A program made the translations under genes and the position numbers. DNA of 64,000 bases from Pyrenopolyporus hunteri (lineage: Eukaryota > Ascomycota > Sordariomycetes > Xylariales > Hypoxylaceae), in assembly GCA_902806595.1 (NCBI GenBank), contig CADCXC010000010.1:434001-498000 (forward strand). Direction: 5' to 3'. Shown here in pieces: positions 1 to 13,100 of this stretch (positions are counted from its first letter, which is position 1; every line of letters begins with the position of its first letter). The notes under the pieces are model-generated. The model was given only the letters and a program-made list of their open reading frames with translations, did not search any database and was not told the DNA's origin.

Positions 1-3000
1 TTTAACATTTTTCGTCGAATTAAATATTTAATTTTTTAAACGTATTAATTTCGTAATCGAAACGTATATATAAATAAAATAAATAAATTTATTTTTATTA
101 AATAAAAAAAATATTTCGTATTTTTTCGCTTATTTTTAATATTTAACGTATGCGTTTTCGAGCTTTTTATAATTTTTCTTCGAATCGTAGTTAACGGAAA
201 AAAAATTTATATCGTTTACGAAACTTATTATTAATATTCTTTTATTTTTTAAAATTTTATATAACGATATAATATATAAAATAAATAAAAAAAAAATAAA
301 TTTTATAATATCTCGTTTATAATTCGATATTATTACGAATTTTTACCGTCGAAAATAAAAATAATTTATTTATTTATTAAATAATTTTTAATTTAACGTA
401 TAATTTAATTTAAAAATCTTTTTATAATTATAATATACGTTATTTTTATCGATATTACATTATTAAATGCCCCCGATATATTTAATTATAATAATAACGT
501 CGTTATTTTATATTTCTATAAAAAAAAATTATTTTTATTATTATACGAATAATTATTTTCGTAAACCTATATGTTTTATTTTTTATTTATTTTTTAAAAA
601 TAAGTCGTGTTTTTTTATTACCGTTATAATTCGTTATATAAAAATTTTTTCGATTATTTTTTTTATTATATTAAGTAAAAATATAAGGCGGTAAACTTTC
701 GAAAAAGTTTTTTTTTCGTTCGTTTTTTTAATTTAAAAAAAATTATCGTACGAAATTATTTAAAAGTTTTAAAATAATAATTTAATTTAAAATTTTATAT
801 AATTATTTTAATTAAAATTCGAAATAAAGGTTTTTTATAAATTTTAAAAAAATTAATAAAAAAGGAGTTTTTATTCGATATTTTTTATAATTTAATTTTT
901 ATAATTATATTTTTTATTTTTTTTATATAATTTTTTATTATATTTAAAATAAATTAATTAAATTTATTCGATTATTTTCGATATCGAATAGGTTTATATC
1001 GTTAATAAGAAAAAATTTATTAATTAAAAATCGTTTTTTATTTTTTCGTTTCGTTATTTACGAGGTTTTTTAAAAATTATTTTTTATATTAAATAAATGC
1101 GTATTTTATAATAGTTATTAACTTTTAAACTTAATTTATTTTTTTAATTTTTAAAGTATAACGTTATTTCGCGAAGTTTTCGTTACTATTTTTCGAAAAT
1201 ATATCCGTTTAATTATATTTATTATTATTTTATATTATTTATTAATAATTTTTAATTTTTTTTAATATTATTTCGATTTAATTTCGTTTCATTTTTTCCA
1301 GGTATATATTATATTAATTTTAACTTATTATATTTTTTTCGATTATTATTTAATTATTTTTATTATTAAAGGTTTTTATTATAGCGTAGTTATTTACGTT
1401 ATTTTTTAAAGTTTTTTTATTAAACTATATATATATTCGTTTATATAAATTTCGTTTTTAAATTTGTTCGAAACTTCGATTTTTTAAGTTTTAATTTTAA
1501 TTAAAAATTTATTTATTTTTTTTTATATTTTATCGATTTTTATTACGCGGATTTTTTCCGGTTTTATTTTTAGATTTATTTTAATTTTTTATATTATATA
1601 ATCGAAATCGCTTTATTCGAAAAATCTTAAAAAATATATCTAAATTTAATATCGATTTAAATTAAATTTAACGTTAAATTTTTTTATTCGTGGAATTTTT
1701 TTAATTATATTTCCCTTAAAGGTAATAAAAACGAAACGTTAATATTTCGTTAAATGAAAAATTTTTTTTAAGTTTTTTTAAATTTTATTTTTTTTATTTT
1801 ATAATAAATAATATACGTTTATATTTTTTATTTTTATATTAAAGCTTTTCGCACGTTTTTATAATATATTTAAAATGAGGGTTTTTTTTAACGTTTTTTA
1901 TAATTTTATATATATAAATTAAATTTTAATTTCGTAGTTTTAAATTTTTATTTTTATTATAGTTTAATTATAACTTATTTCGTTACTTTATTTTATTTTA
2001 TTTAAAATTTTATTAATATATAAAATCGCTTTTCTCGATTTTTTCTAAACTATTTAATAATTATCGAAATTCGAAAAATACGATTTATTTTTTATAAATT
2101 ATAATTTTTAAATTATTATTACGTTTTTATTATATTTATTTTTTAATATTTATATTAATATTTCGAAAATTTATATTAAATTTTAATAAACGATACGAAT
2201 ATTTATTATTAAATGTTTTTAAACGAGGTATAATTTATTATATTTAATTATATTTAAAGTTGTTCGAATTTCGTTTTAAATTAAATTACGATAAAAGTCG
2301 AAAAAATTTCGAAAAAATTCGAATTTAAAGTTACTCGATTATTATAATTTTTTTTCCTTATTTTTTAAGTTTTTTTTAAGGGTAATAAAAAGTTTTAAAA
2401 CGTTAACGTTTTTAATATTATTTAAAGTTAAAATCGTATAGATATTAAACTTTTTCGTATTATAAAAAACGTAAATATTTTTCATATTATTAAATATAAA
2501 ATTAAATTTAATAATAGTTTTTTCGTTATTTAAGTTTTTTTCGAATTAATAAAATTTATAAACGTATATTTTTTTAGTTTTTTTTTATTTATTAAATTAT
2601 TAAGTATTTTTTCTTTTAAATTATATATTTACCGTCGTAATTACGATATAATAATTAATTTTAATATATTTTATCTTCGTTTTTATAAATAAAATTTATA
2701 TATTTACTATATTTAATTTATTCCTCGTAGTATTTTATAATATATTTAAATTTAAAATATTTATAATATTATTTTTATTTTTATTTTTTAATAAAAAATT
2801 TATATATAAATATTTTTATTTTTTATATTAATTTATTATTATAAAATCGTTATACGACCTTTAAATTATTTATTTTTAATATTAAAATAACATATTTCGC
2901 TTCGAAATTTTTATAATAAATTAAATTAATTTATTTTATAATTTATATATTTCGTTTCTTAAATTCGTTTAAAAAATTCGTTAAAATCGCATAAATATTT

Positions 3001-3863
3001 TTTAATTTATCGAATTTAAAGTTTTTTATTATAACGATAAAAGTTTTATTTTTATTAATAATTTATAAATCGAAGGTTTTTTTTATTTAAAATTAATTTA
3101 TTTTATATATTATCGTTTTTTTATAAAACGTAAAATTTATATTATCGTTTTATAATCGTTTGATTATTATAATTTTTTATTTTTTTATAAATATATTTAT
3201 TATTTATATTATTTTTTCGAAGTTTTTCGTTTTTAAATTATTATTAATATTTTTTTTATTATAATTTTTTTTAATCTTCGAATTAATACCATTAAAATTA
3301 AAATTTATTAATTTATTATTTTTTTTATTACGATATTCGTTTAAATTTTCGTCGAATATTAAATATATTCGAAAAAAATAATAACGTTTAATAAAATAAT
3401 TACGTTTTTATTTTTCTTTAATTTCGTAATTAAATTATTTATTATATTTATTAACTTTTAGATTATAACTTTTTATAAAATATTAAATTTATTTTTATAT
3501 CGTTTTTCGTTTATTATATAATATTTATTTACTTTTTCGAATATTTTCGATTATATTTTAAATATTTTTTTTTATTTTTATTAATTATATTTATTAACGT
3601 ATAAAATAAAATTTTAATCGTATCGATATTATTTTCGTATATTTATTTTCGTTTATTTCGTTTTATATTTTTTTTTTTTTCGATTTTTACCGAAGATTTA
3701 TCGCGTGATATTTTCGGGTACGTTTCGATCGTGTCGTTTATCGCGAAATTTATACTTTTCGCTGCTATTATCGCGGATACGATGCGACGATTTCCTTCGT
3801 TTTTTCGATGTTTATCTTATTCGTTTTATATTTATTTCATTATTTTATATTTTACGTAATATA
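1..3863. repeat. Repeat A, copy 1 (direct copy of 25517-29393; truncated by the window edge)
   Basis: Positions 1-3863 align collinearly and in the same orientation with 25517-29393. Differences are largely C/T and G/A plus small indels. Landmarks shared at the same spacing include the opening block (1-90 versus 25517-25605) and a closing block ending in an ACGTAATATA motif (3855-3863 versus 29384-29393). The last ~200 bp (3690-3800) is unusually CpG-dense, as in copy 2. Probably a degraded transposon of unknown class; its left end may lie outside the window. Confidence 0.85.
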
Positions 3864-4352
3864 ATTTTTTTCGTTCCTATTAATAAATATAATTAAAAAT
3901 TTAAATAATATTTTAAAAAAAATTTTAAAATATCGATTTTATATACGAATCGAATTTATAATTTTTACGTTATATAATATTTAATTTTTAAAAAATTAAA
4001 ATAAAAACGATACGAATAATTTTTTAAAAATATATAAAAAAAAATATATTATAAAAAAATATACGAAATTTTTATTTATTTATAAAAAAAAGTTTTTTTT
4101 TTATAAATATTATTAATTAAATAATACGTAAAATTATAAATTAATATAAAATTTAAAAATATATATTTTTAATACGTATATATTATTTAATTTTTAATAT
4201 TTTAATTATTTACGTTTTATAATAATTATATTATTTTTAACGTTTATATTATATTATATAAAAATAAAAATTATAATATATAATATTATAATAATTAAAA
4301 ATAATAAAAATATTTACGATAATATAAAATTAATATTATATAAATTATTTTA

Positions 4353-4428
4353 AAAAAATTTTAATTAATAAAAAATTTTAATTAATAAAAAATTTTAATT
4401 AATAAAAAATTTTAATTAATAAAAAATT
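4353..4428. repeat. Tandem repeat, 17-bp unit, about four copies
   Basis: The unit AAAAAATTTTAATTAAT is repeated about four times without interruption. It lies inside a sequence that otherwise matches the right-hand terminal inverted repeat of the Z elements (compare 36945-37125 and 45330-45510), where this expansion is absent, so it is a local expansion in this copy. Confidence 0.8.
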
Positions 4429-5261
4429 ATAAAAAAATTTTTTTATATAAATAAAAATATATAAATATTTTTTAAAATATATATTATAAAATAATATATA
4501 TTTTAATTAATTAATTATTATTTATTTTTTTATAATTAATTAATTACGAATTATTATTTAAATTTTTTATTTTATTTATTTTTTTAATTATAAATTAATT
4601 TAATTATTTTTCATTAAATTTTATATAATTTTATTAAAAAACGTTTTTATTATTACGTTTATAAAATTATACGATTTATATATATTCGAAGTTTTTTCGA
4701 AATATTATTTCGATTTTTTTTTTAATAAAAAAAATTTTAATTACGTAAAAATTTACGAGTTATATTTTTTACGTTATATTAATTATATATTATATTATAT
4801 TATATTACGTTACGTTAATAAATTACGCGTATATTTTACGTAACGATTTATATTACGATTTTATTTAATTAATTAAATCGTTTAATTAAATCGTTATATA
4901 TATTATAATTATTATATTTAAAATTATTTACATTTTAATAAATAATTTTATTAATTAAATTAATTTAATTATAAATATAAATTTAATTTTAATTTAATGT
5001 ATAATTTAATTTAAAAAAATCGAATTAAATAAATCGAATTAAATAAATCGAATTAAATAAATCGAATTATATAGATTTAATTATATAATTTTAATTTTAA
5101 TTTAACGTATAATTCGATTTAAAAAAATCGAATTCTATAAATTTAATTATAAGTATAAATTATATAAATTTAATTATATAGATTTAATTTTAATTCGACG
5201 TATTTTTAATAGCATTTTTTGAAAAATTTTTCGAATTATATATTTAAAATTAAGTATAAAA

Positions 5262-5640
5262 AGGTTATATAAGTAATTATTTACGACGATTTTTTCGAAA
5301 AGTAGTATAGGGTGGTTATTTACGACGGTTTCTTCGAAAGGTGGTATAGGGTGGTTATTTGCGACGATTTTTTCGAAAGATTTTTAAAAAGGTAATAAAG
5401 GTAACTTTTTATGACGGTTTTATCGAAAGATAATAGAGGTAACTTTTTACGACGATTTTATCGAAAGGTGGTATAAGTAGTTTTTCGCGACGGTTTTTTC
5501 GAAAGGTAATATAAGATAATTTTTTACGACAGTTTTATCGAAAGATAATAAGGATAGTTTTTCGTAACGATTTTATCGAAAGGTAATATAAGGTAGTTTT
5601 TTACGACGGTTTTTCGAAAAATAATATAAGTGGTTTTTTA
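5262..5640 (+). repeat. Minisatellite with 38-40 bp unit
   Basis: About nine units built around a core like TTTACGACGGTTTTTTCGAA followed by AGGTAATATAA-type spacer. Units differ by transitions and small indels. This stretch keeps more G on the plus strand than its surroundings. The same array occurs on the opposite strand at 7395-7793 plus 8585-8790, and at 41895-42000 plus 42807-42835. Confidence 0.85.
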
Positions 5641-5775
5641 TAAAAATTAAAGGATATTACGAAAATTATATTAAAAATTATATTAAAAATTATATTAAAA
5701 GTTATATTAGAAGTTATATTAATAGTTATATTAAAAAGTATATAATTATAAAAATAGTTATAAAATTCGAAAAAA

Positions 5776-5816
5776 ATTAAAGGTTATTATATTATTTTAC
5801 GGGAATAACCTTTAAT
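5776..5816. repeat. Perfect 13-bp inverted repeat (hairpin) at the end of element Y
   Basis: ATTAAAGGTTATT at 5776-5788 is exactly complementary to AATAACCTTTAAT at 5804-5816, leaving a 15-nt loop. It remains perfect although the corresponding ends at 7245-7275 and 41685-41710 have decayed. Confidence 0.8.
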
Positions 5817-7244
5817 TTATAAAATATTATTAATTTTTTTATATTTATAAAATTATTTTAAAATTATTAAATTAATTATTTAAATTTTTATTAATGTTTT
5901 TTATTTATATTAAATATTAATATAACGAAAAAAAATCGATATATAAAATATTTTTTTTAAAAAATAATAAACGGTTTAAAATAATATTAATCGTATAATG
6001 AATAATATAATCGACGTCGAAATTTTAAATTATTTTATAAATTTTTTAATAAATATATTATAAATAATTTATTTATATTTAATATATAATTAATATATAA
6101 TATTATTATTAATTTATATTTTATTATTTCGATTAATAAATTTTATATTATTTAAAATAATAATGTATTTAATTTATAAATTTATATTTTTATTATTTAC
6201 GAAAAATTCATCGATAAAAATATATATACGTAAATTTACATATTTTATTATTTATTTATAATTTAATTTTAATTTTAAAAACTTTTATTTTTTAAATTTT
6301 AATTCGAAATATTAAATTACCGTTAAATAATCGAAAATTATTTTAAATTAATAAATTAAAACGATATATACGTTTCGAATTTATTATTTTATAAATTTTT
6401 TAATCATATCGAAAATTTTAAAATTTAATAATTTAATTTTTTTAAAATAATTAATATTTTAAAATCTTCGTTTTAAATAATAATATATAAATTATTAAAA
6501 TTTTCGATTTTTAAATTTATAATTTTTTAAAAATACGTTTTAATGTTAATTTTATTAAATATTTTATTTTTAATAATTAAAAAATCCGTAATATTAATAT
6601 TAAAAATATCGTTTATTTAAAAATTAATAAATTTAATTAAATTTAAATTTATTATAAATAAATAAAAATCTATAATTTTATACGTAATTTTTACTAATAA
6701 TAATACGAATAAACTTTAAATTAATAAATATTTAATTTTATAAAATCGTATAAAAATTTAATAATATATAATAACGTTGTTTTAAAATTTTTATTTTTTT
6801 AATTTAATTAATAAATATATAAAAATAATTTTTTATATTGATATTTTAAATTAAATATAAATTATTATAATATTTTATATTATAATTTTTATTTTTTATA
6901 ATATAATTTAAATATTAAAATTAATATAATTCGTTAATTAATTTTTTTAATAATCGATATATACGTTATAATATATCTTTTATCGAAATTACCGTAATTT
7001 TAAATTATTAAACAAATTATTTTATATAATATAATAATATTTTTACTTTTAATTTTATAAATTATATATAATTTAAAAATCATAATATTTTAATATATAA
7101 TTATATCGTAAATTTTAAATCGTAAATTTTTTTAAATAAATCGTAAATTTTTTTAAATAAAACATTAAATTTTTTTAAATTTAATATTATTTAAAATTTC
7201 TTTTATATAATAAATTTTTTATTCGTTTATAATTTAATAATAAA

Positions 7245-9095
7245 AATTAAAAGTTATTTTCGTAAAATAATATAATAATTTTCGATTTTTTTCGAATTTT
7301 ACGATTATTTTTATAATTATATATTTTTTAATATAATTTTTAAAATAATTTTTAATATAATTTTTAATATAGTTTTTAACTTTTACGAAAAATCATTTAT
7401 ATTATTATCCGAAAAACCGTCGTAAAAAATTATTTTATATTATTTTTTTTTAAAAAAAATCGTCGTAAAAAACTATTTTTCGTTAAAATTATTATAAAAA
7501 ATTACTCGTATTATCTTTTTAAAAATTTTTTAATAAAATTATTACGAAAAATTATTTTATATTATTTTTAAAAAAATTATCGTAAAAAATTATCTTATAT
7601 TACCTTTCGAAAAAACCGTCGCGAAAATTTAATTTATATTATTTTTCGATAAAATTATTACGAAAAATTACTTTTATTATTTTTTAAAAATTATTTAATA
7701 AAATCGTCGTAAAATATTATTTTATATTATTTTTCGGAAAAATCGTTATAAAAAATTACCTTTTAAAAAAACCGTTACGAAAAATTATTTATATTATTTT
7801 TGAACATTATTATATATACTACCTATTTTTGCTATCGGACCCTTATTTACACTACTAATATAAAAAGTATATTTCCTACCCCTTATTCGGTCTTATTAAC
7901 GGATTCCCATACAAAAATATAATAAACCAAATAATCTCTCCGAATACGAATACATTTTTTAATTAAATTTCTTATACATATTAAATTACACACAATTTTT
8001 ACCATACATCCCACCATATATTCATTTATATCCTACCCATTCTAAAGATATAAAATATAAAAATTATATCGTCAATTTCGCCTTAATTAAACCTTTCTAA
8101 TGGTATAAATTTCATATCGGTACATCCCCTATATAAAAAATTATTTTAATATATATTTAATTTAAAAGTATAAATAATAACCTTAGGGATAATCATATAA
8201 TCCCTTTTAACGATCGTATACCCCTTTTAATACCCGTATAAAATTAAATATATATTCAAATAACTTTTAAAATAAGGAATGTACCAATATAAAATTTATA
8301 CCATTAAAAAAGTTTAATTAAGGCGAAACTAGCAATATAATTTTTATATTTTACATCCTTAAAATAGATGGGATATAAAGAAATATATAATAAGATGTAT
8401 AATAAAAACTATATATAATTAAATCAATTAAAAAAAGATATAAAGTATATATTATATATTAACACGATTATATGTAAATTTATATGTGGGGTTATTAGAT
8501 ATGGTATGTATTTTAATGTATTAATAGTGTAAATAAAGCTCGATAATAAAGTATGGTAGTGCATATAGCAATGTTCTTATTTTTTAAAAAAATCTTTCGA
8601 TAAAATCGTCGTAAAAAATTACTTATATTATTTTTTTTAAAAAATCTTTTAATAAAACCGTTGTAAAAAATTAACTTTTAATAAAACGATTATAAAAAAT
8701 TATTTATATTATTTTTTTAAAAGATTTTCGATAAAATCGTCGTAAAAAACCTCTTTATATTATTTTTCGATAATCGTTATAAATAATTATTTATATAATC
8801 TTTTTATATTTAATTTTAAATATATAATTTAAAAAATTCTTCGAAAAATATTATAAAAAATACGTCGAATTAAAATTAAAATTATATAATTAAATTTATA
8901 TATATAATTAAATTTATATTTATAATTAAATTTATATAATTGAAATGTTTTAAATAAAATTATAAATTAAATTAAATTTAAATTTATATAATTAATATAA
9001 CGTAAAAAATATAATTCGTAAATTTTCACGTAATTAATTTTTCTTTTTTTTATTAAAAAAAAATTAAAATAATATTTCGAAAAAACTTTAAATAT
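7245..9095 (-). mobile_element. Element Y, copy 2 (inverted), split by a foldback insertion
   Basis: Reverse-complement copy of 4690-5816: minisatellite units on the minus strand at 7395-7793, interruption by the foldback element 7802-8576, resumption of the same minisatellite at 8585-8790, then the AT-rich tail and a CGAAAAAACTTTA end. The sequence at 39480-39545 matches both flanks and lacks the insert, so it is an empty paralogous site. Boundaries approximate. Confidence 0.6.
7802..8576. mobile_element. Foldback element FB, copy 1 (775 bp, GAACATT subfamily)
   Basis: Begins GAACATTATTATATATAC and ends with the inverse (GCATATAGCAATGTTC). It is flanked by an 8-bp direct repeat TTATTTTT at 7794-7801 and 8577-8584. 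The interior contains long inverted arms around a central loop, as in the better preserved copy at 48489-49287. It keeps many non-CpG cytosines, so it is younger or less mutated than its surroundings. It interrupts the minisatellite of element Y. Confidence 0.85.
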
Positions 9096-9862
9096 AAAAT
9101 TTCTTTATTTTTTATTTATAATATATGATTTAATAATATAAAAAAATAATTAATATATATAAATTTTTTTAAACGATTTAATTATTATCGAAATTAAAAA
9201 TTAATATAAATAATTAAATTTTAAAATTTTTAAATAATAAAAAAAAATTTTAATTAAATATATAATTTAACGTAAAATCTTTAAACGTAAATATTTTATT
9301 AATAATATTAAATATAATAATTACGTTTTTATTTAAAATTATAATAATTTTATAAAAATTTTTTTATTTTTATTTTTATTTTTTTATAAATAATTATTTC
9401 GTCATTTATTAAATATAATATAAAAAAATTTTATATATTAAAATAATTATATGTATTTAAAATAATTTTTATAAAATGTTATATTTTAATTTTTTTAATT
9501 ATTATTATTATTTTTTAAATAAATTATATTTTTTAAATTTATACGAAAATAAAAAGTAAATTTATATTAAATTTAAAATAAACGTTTATAAAAATTAAAA
9601 ATTAAAGTTTTAAAAATAATAATATTATTAATTATTTTAATAATTATTTATAATCGAAATATACGTAATTTTAAATTTTAAATTTTATTCGTAATAATTT
9701 TATTAATTTTATTAATAAAATTATAATATTTTTTAAATTTTATTAATAAAATAATATATTTTAATAAAAATTTAATAATAAATAATTTTAATAATATAAA
9801 ATTTATTTCGAAATTTAACATTTTTAAAATTCGTATTTATTAAATATAACTATATAACTTTA

Positions 9863-10118
9863 TATTAAAAAATCCACCGTAACGGCAATAACGGTAAATA
9901 TACTTTTATTAAATACCTTATCGCCTTAAACAACAAAAATTTAAGGCATATATTTTAAAAAAGTATATAAATATCGATTAATATAAAATTAATTAATTAT
10001 ACTTTTACATAAAAAAATATAATAAATATAACCTTTTTTCGTAATTTTTACATTAAGTGATCGTTTAATATTCTCCCTTCGATTTATTAATTAATAATTT
10101 TTTATCATTTAATATTAA
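9863..10118 (+). repeat. 5' LTR of the degraded retrotransposon
   Basis: Aligns end to end with 16007-16262. Shared blocks include ATATTCTCCCTTCGATTTAT near the 3' end and a TATAAATATCGAT block in the middle. Differences are mainly C/T and G/A. Confidence 0.75.
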
Positions 10119-13100
10119 TTAATATTTAATTAATAAATTAAATATAAATAATAAAGTTTTTATTAAAAAGAAATTTACGAATTTAAAAAAATTTAAAATA
10201 CAAAAAGATTATTTATTTTATTATAATTTAATTTAAAAAAATATTAAAACCCGATCGAACGAGTAAATTTTAATAAAAAAAAGCGATTAATTATTAAATT
10301 ATTTTTAAAAATTCGAAGTATTTTATATTAATAATTTTTAAAAATATAAAATTAATCGTATTATTTTAAAAATCTCGAAGCGTAATATATTATACGTAAT
10401 ATATTAAATGATATTTATATATAATATATAAAAAAATATTAATAAATTTACGTTTATCACGTACAAAAAACCTTATTATTATATTTAATTAATTATTTAA
10501 AGCGTTTTATATTAATAGTAAATAATTAAATACGAAAACGGTTATTTTAATTTTTATAGATTTTTATTTTTAATTAATTAAACTCGAAGCGTATATATAT
10601 TAACAATTCGATTATTTACGAAAAAATTTTTAAACCGATTTATCTACCATTTTATTTTATTTTATTTTATCTTTTTTATATCGATTATTATTATTAAGTA
10701 ATTATAATTAAAAAAAAAAAATTTCTTTTTTATATAAATAAAAAGAAATTTTTTCATCTTCGATAAAATGTTATAATATTAAATTTATTAATTAATTAAA
10801 ATTTATTTATATAATGTCGAAAATAAATAAAATTTAAAAAGATTTTATTAATTCGAATTATATAAGTTTAAATTTTAAAGAATTTAACTTCGATAAAATA
10901 AAATTAAAAGTTTTAAATATTTATTTTACGGAATATTTTTAAATGTATGATAATAATTTTTTTAACGTTCGATTATAACGACGATTTAAAAAAAATTTCG
11001 GTAATTAAAACGAAAAATAATTTTAATATATAATTAAGTAATTATGTATTAAAAAAATCAATTATTTACGAAAATATAACGTATATATTAAAAATGTTCG
11101 TATTTATATTAAAAAATTAACGAAAATAATTAAAGTTATTAAATTTTTATTATTTTTAAAAAATATCGTTAAAAAAATAATTAAAAAATAATTTAACGAA
11201 TTTATTAATAAAAATAATCTTATTTTTTTACGAAAATTTTAATAAAAATATACCTTTTTAATCGATTAAAAACTCTTAAATTAATCGTAATTAAAATAAT
11301 TAATAATCTTTAAAATTATTATAATAATACTTATAATATTTAACGATACAAAAGATATTATAATATAATTATTAAAACAATTTTAAAATTTTATAATATA
11401 ATAATCAATTTAATAATAACCCGATTAATAATAATTTATTATTTCTATTATTTTTTAATAATAAATCGATTAATAATATTATATTATTCCTTAATAATAA
11501 TCGATATAATAACCGGTATTATAATAATTATAATATTAACTCAATTAATAACATTATATTATCTTATAATAATAACGAAATTTATAATCGCTATATCGTT
11601 TATAATTAATTTAATAAGTATATTAATATTCGATAAATTTTAATTTGTTACGTACTTTTATCGACTTCGTTAAAATATATAATAACGACGATTATAAGTT
11701 TAAAAGTAATAAATATAATATTATAAACGAAAAAATTAAAGTTTTTAAAAATTTATATTATAAAATTAAAGTTAAAAAATATATATATATTAATATATAT
11801 TTAACAATATTAAAAAAATAAATATAATAATATTATTACAATTAATTAACCGGTATAAACTATACCTTTTAAAATATAATTAAATGTACGAAAACGTATT
11901 TTTATTTATTAAAAAATTAATAAATATATATAATTAAATAACGTTAAACGATAATATTTTTAATTATAAAAAAAAACCTTAATAAAAATTTATTTACTTA
12001 AATGAAATTATTAATCGAAAAAATTTAATGTATTTAAAAAAAATTAACTATTAATTATACAATCGATTATAATTTTAAAAAAAATATTATAATTATCGTA
12101 TAAAAATATCTTATTTTTTATGTTATAATTTTTCGATAATTAAATATATTCGATAATATTTATTTAAATTTTCAAGTTATTACCGATATAATATATTATA
12201 TTAAATTATATAATATAAGTTATAATTAAAAAATATCGAATTAATATTAAATTAATCGAATTTATCGTAATAATAAAAACTAATTTCGATTACGTAACGG
12301 AATTTTATAACGTATTAAAGGATTATAACGTTAAAAAAAGTATTTTATATACGATAAAACGAAATATTAATTTATAAAATACCCTATTTTAAAACGACGA
12401 AATAAACGTATAAATTAACGATGTTACATATAAAAACGAAATCTCGATTTTAAAGATATTAACGAAAATTATAATTAATTTTTATTCGATTACGAAAAAA
12501 TCGACGTACGAAAAAATAACGATAACGACGATAAATAAAATTACGATGTTTAATATATTTAAAAAAATAATAAAAACGACGAAAAATTATCGATCGTTAT
12601 TTTAAATTATTACCTCATTATTTACGGCGAAGTTAACGGTTAAAACGTAATAAATATACTCGTAAATTAAACGGCGTTTTATGCGATAATTATAACCAAC
12701 GTTTTTAATTTTACGAATTACGATATTCTATATAATATTACGTTTTATTTTAACGATTAATATGTTAATATATTTTAAAGTATTATATCGAATATAAAAA
12801 TAATCGAAATTTTATTTAATGGCGAACTTTAATTTAAAATTTTATAACGATTATATCTATATATATTTTTAAATATCGAAATAATAAAACGTTATATTAT
12901 CCGATTTAACGATAACGTAAAATAATAAAACTTAAGTATTATTTACGTACTTATATCGTTTAGATTTATTACGTTTTAAATTATACCATTAAATATATCG
13001 TTTCTATTATATTTTAAAAATATAAACCGTTTTAATATATATTTTAATAATATTAAAAACGTATTTATACATAAAAATAAAAAGTATTTTATTATTTATA

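Larger units (their letters stand above)
4690..5816 (+). mobile_element. Element Y, copy 1: palindromic minisatellite-bearing element
   Basis: A roughly 1.1 kb unit found in both orientations: here, inverted at 7245-9095 and 41690-43560, and truncated at 35000-35575. It begins with a TTCGAAGTTTTTTCG-like end, carries AT-rich short tandem repeats, then the 38-40 bp minisatellite (5262-5640), then tandem ATATTAAAAATT-type 12-mers (5655-5745), and ends in a hairpin (5776-5816). The homologous stretch at about 37270-37300 lacks it, so it behaves as an insertion. Ends approximate; superfamily unknown. Confidence 0.6.
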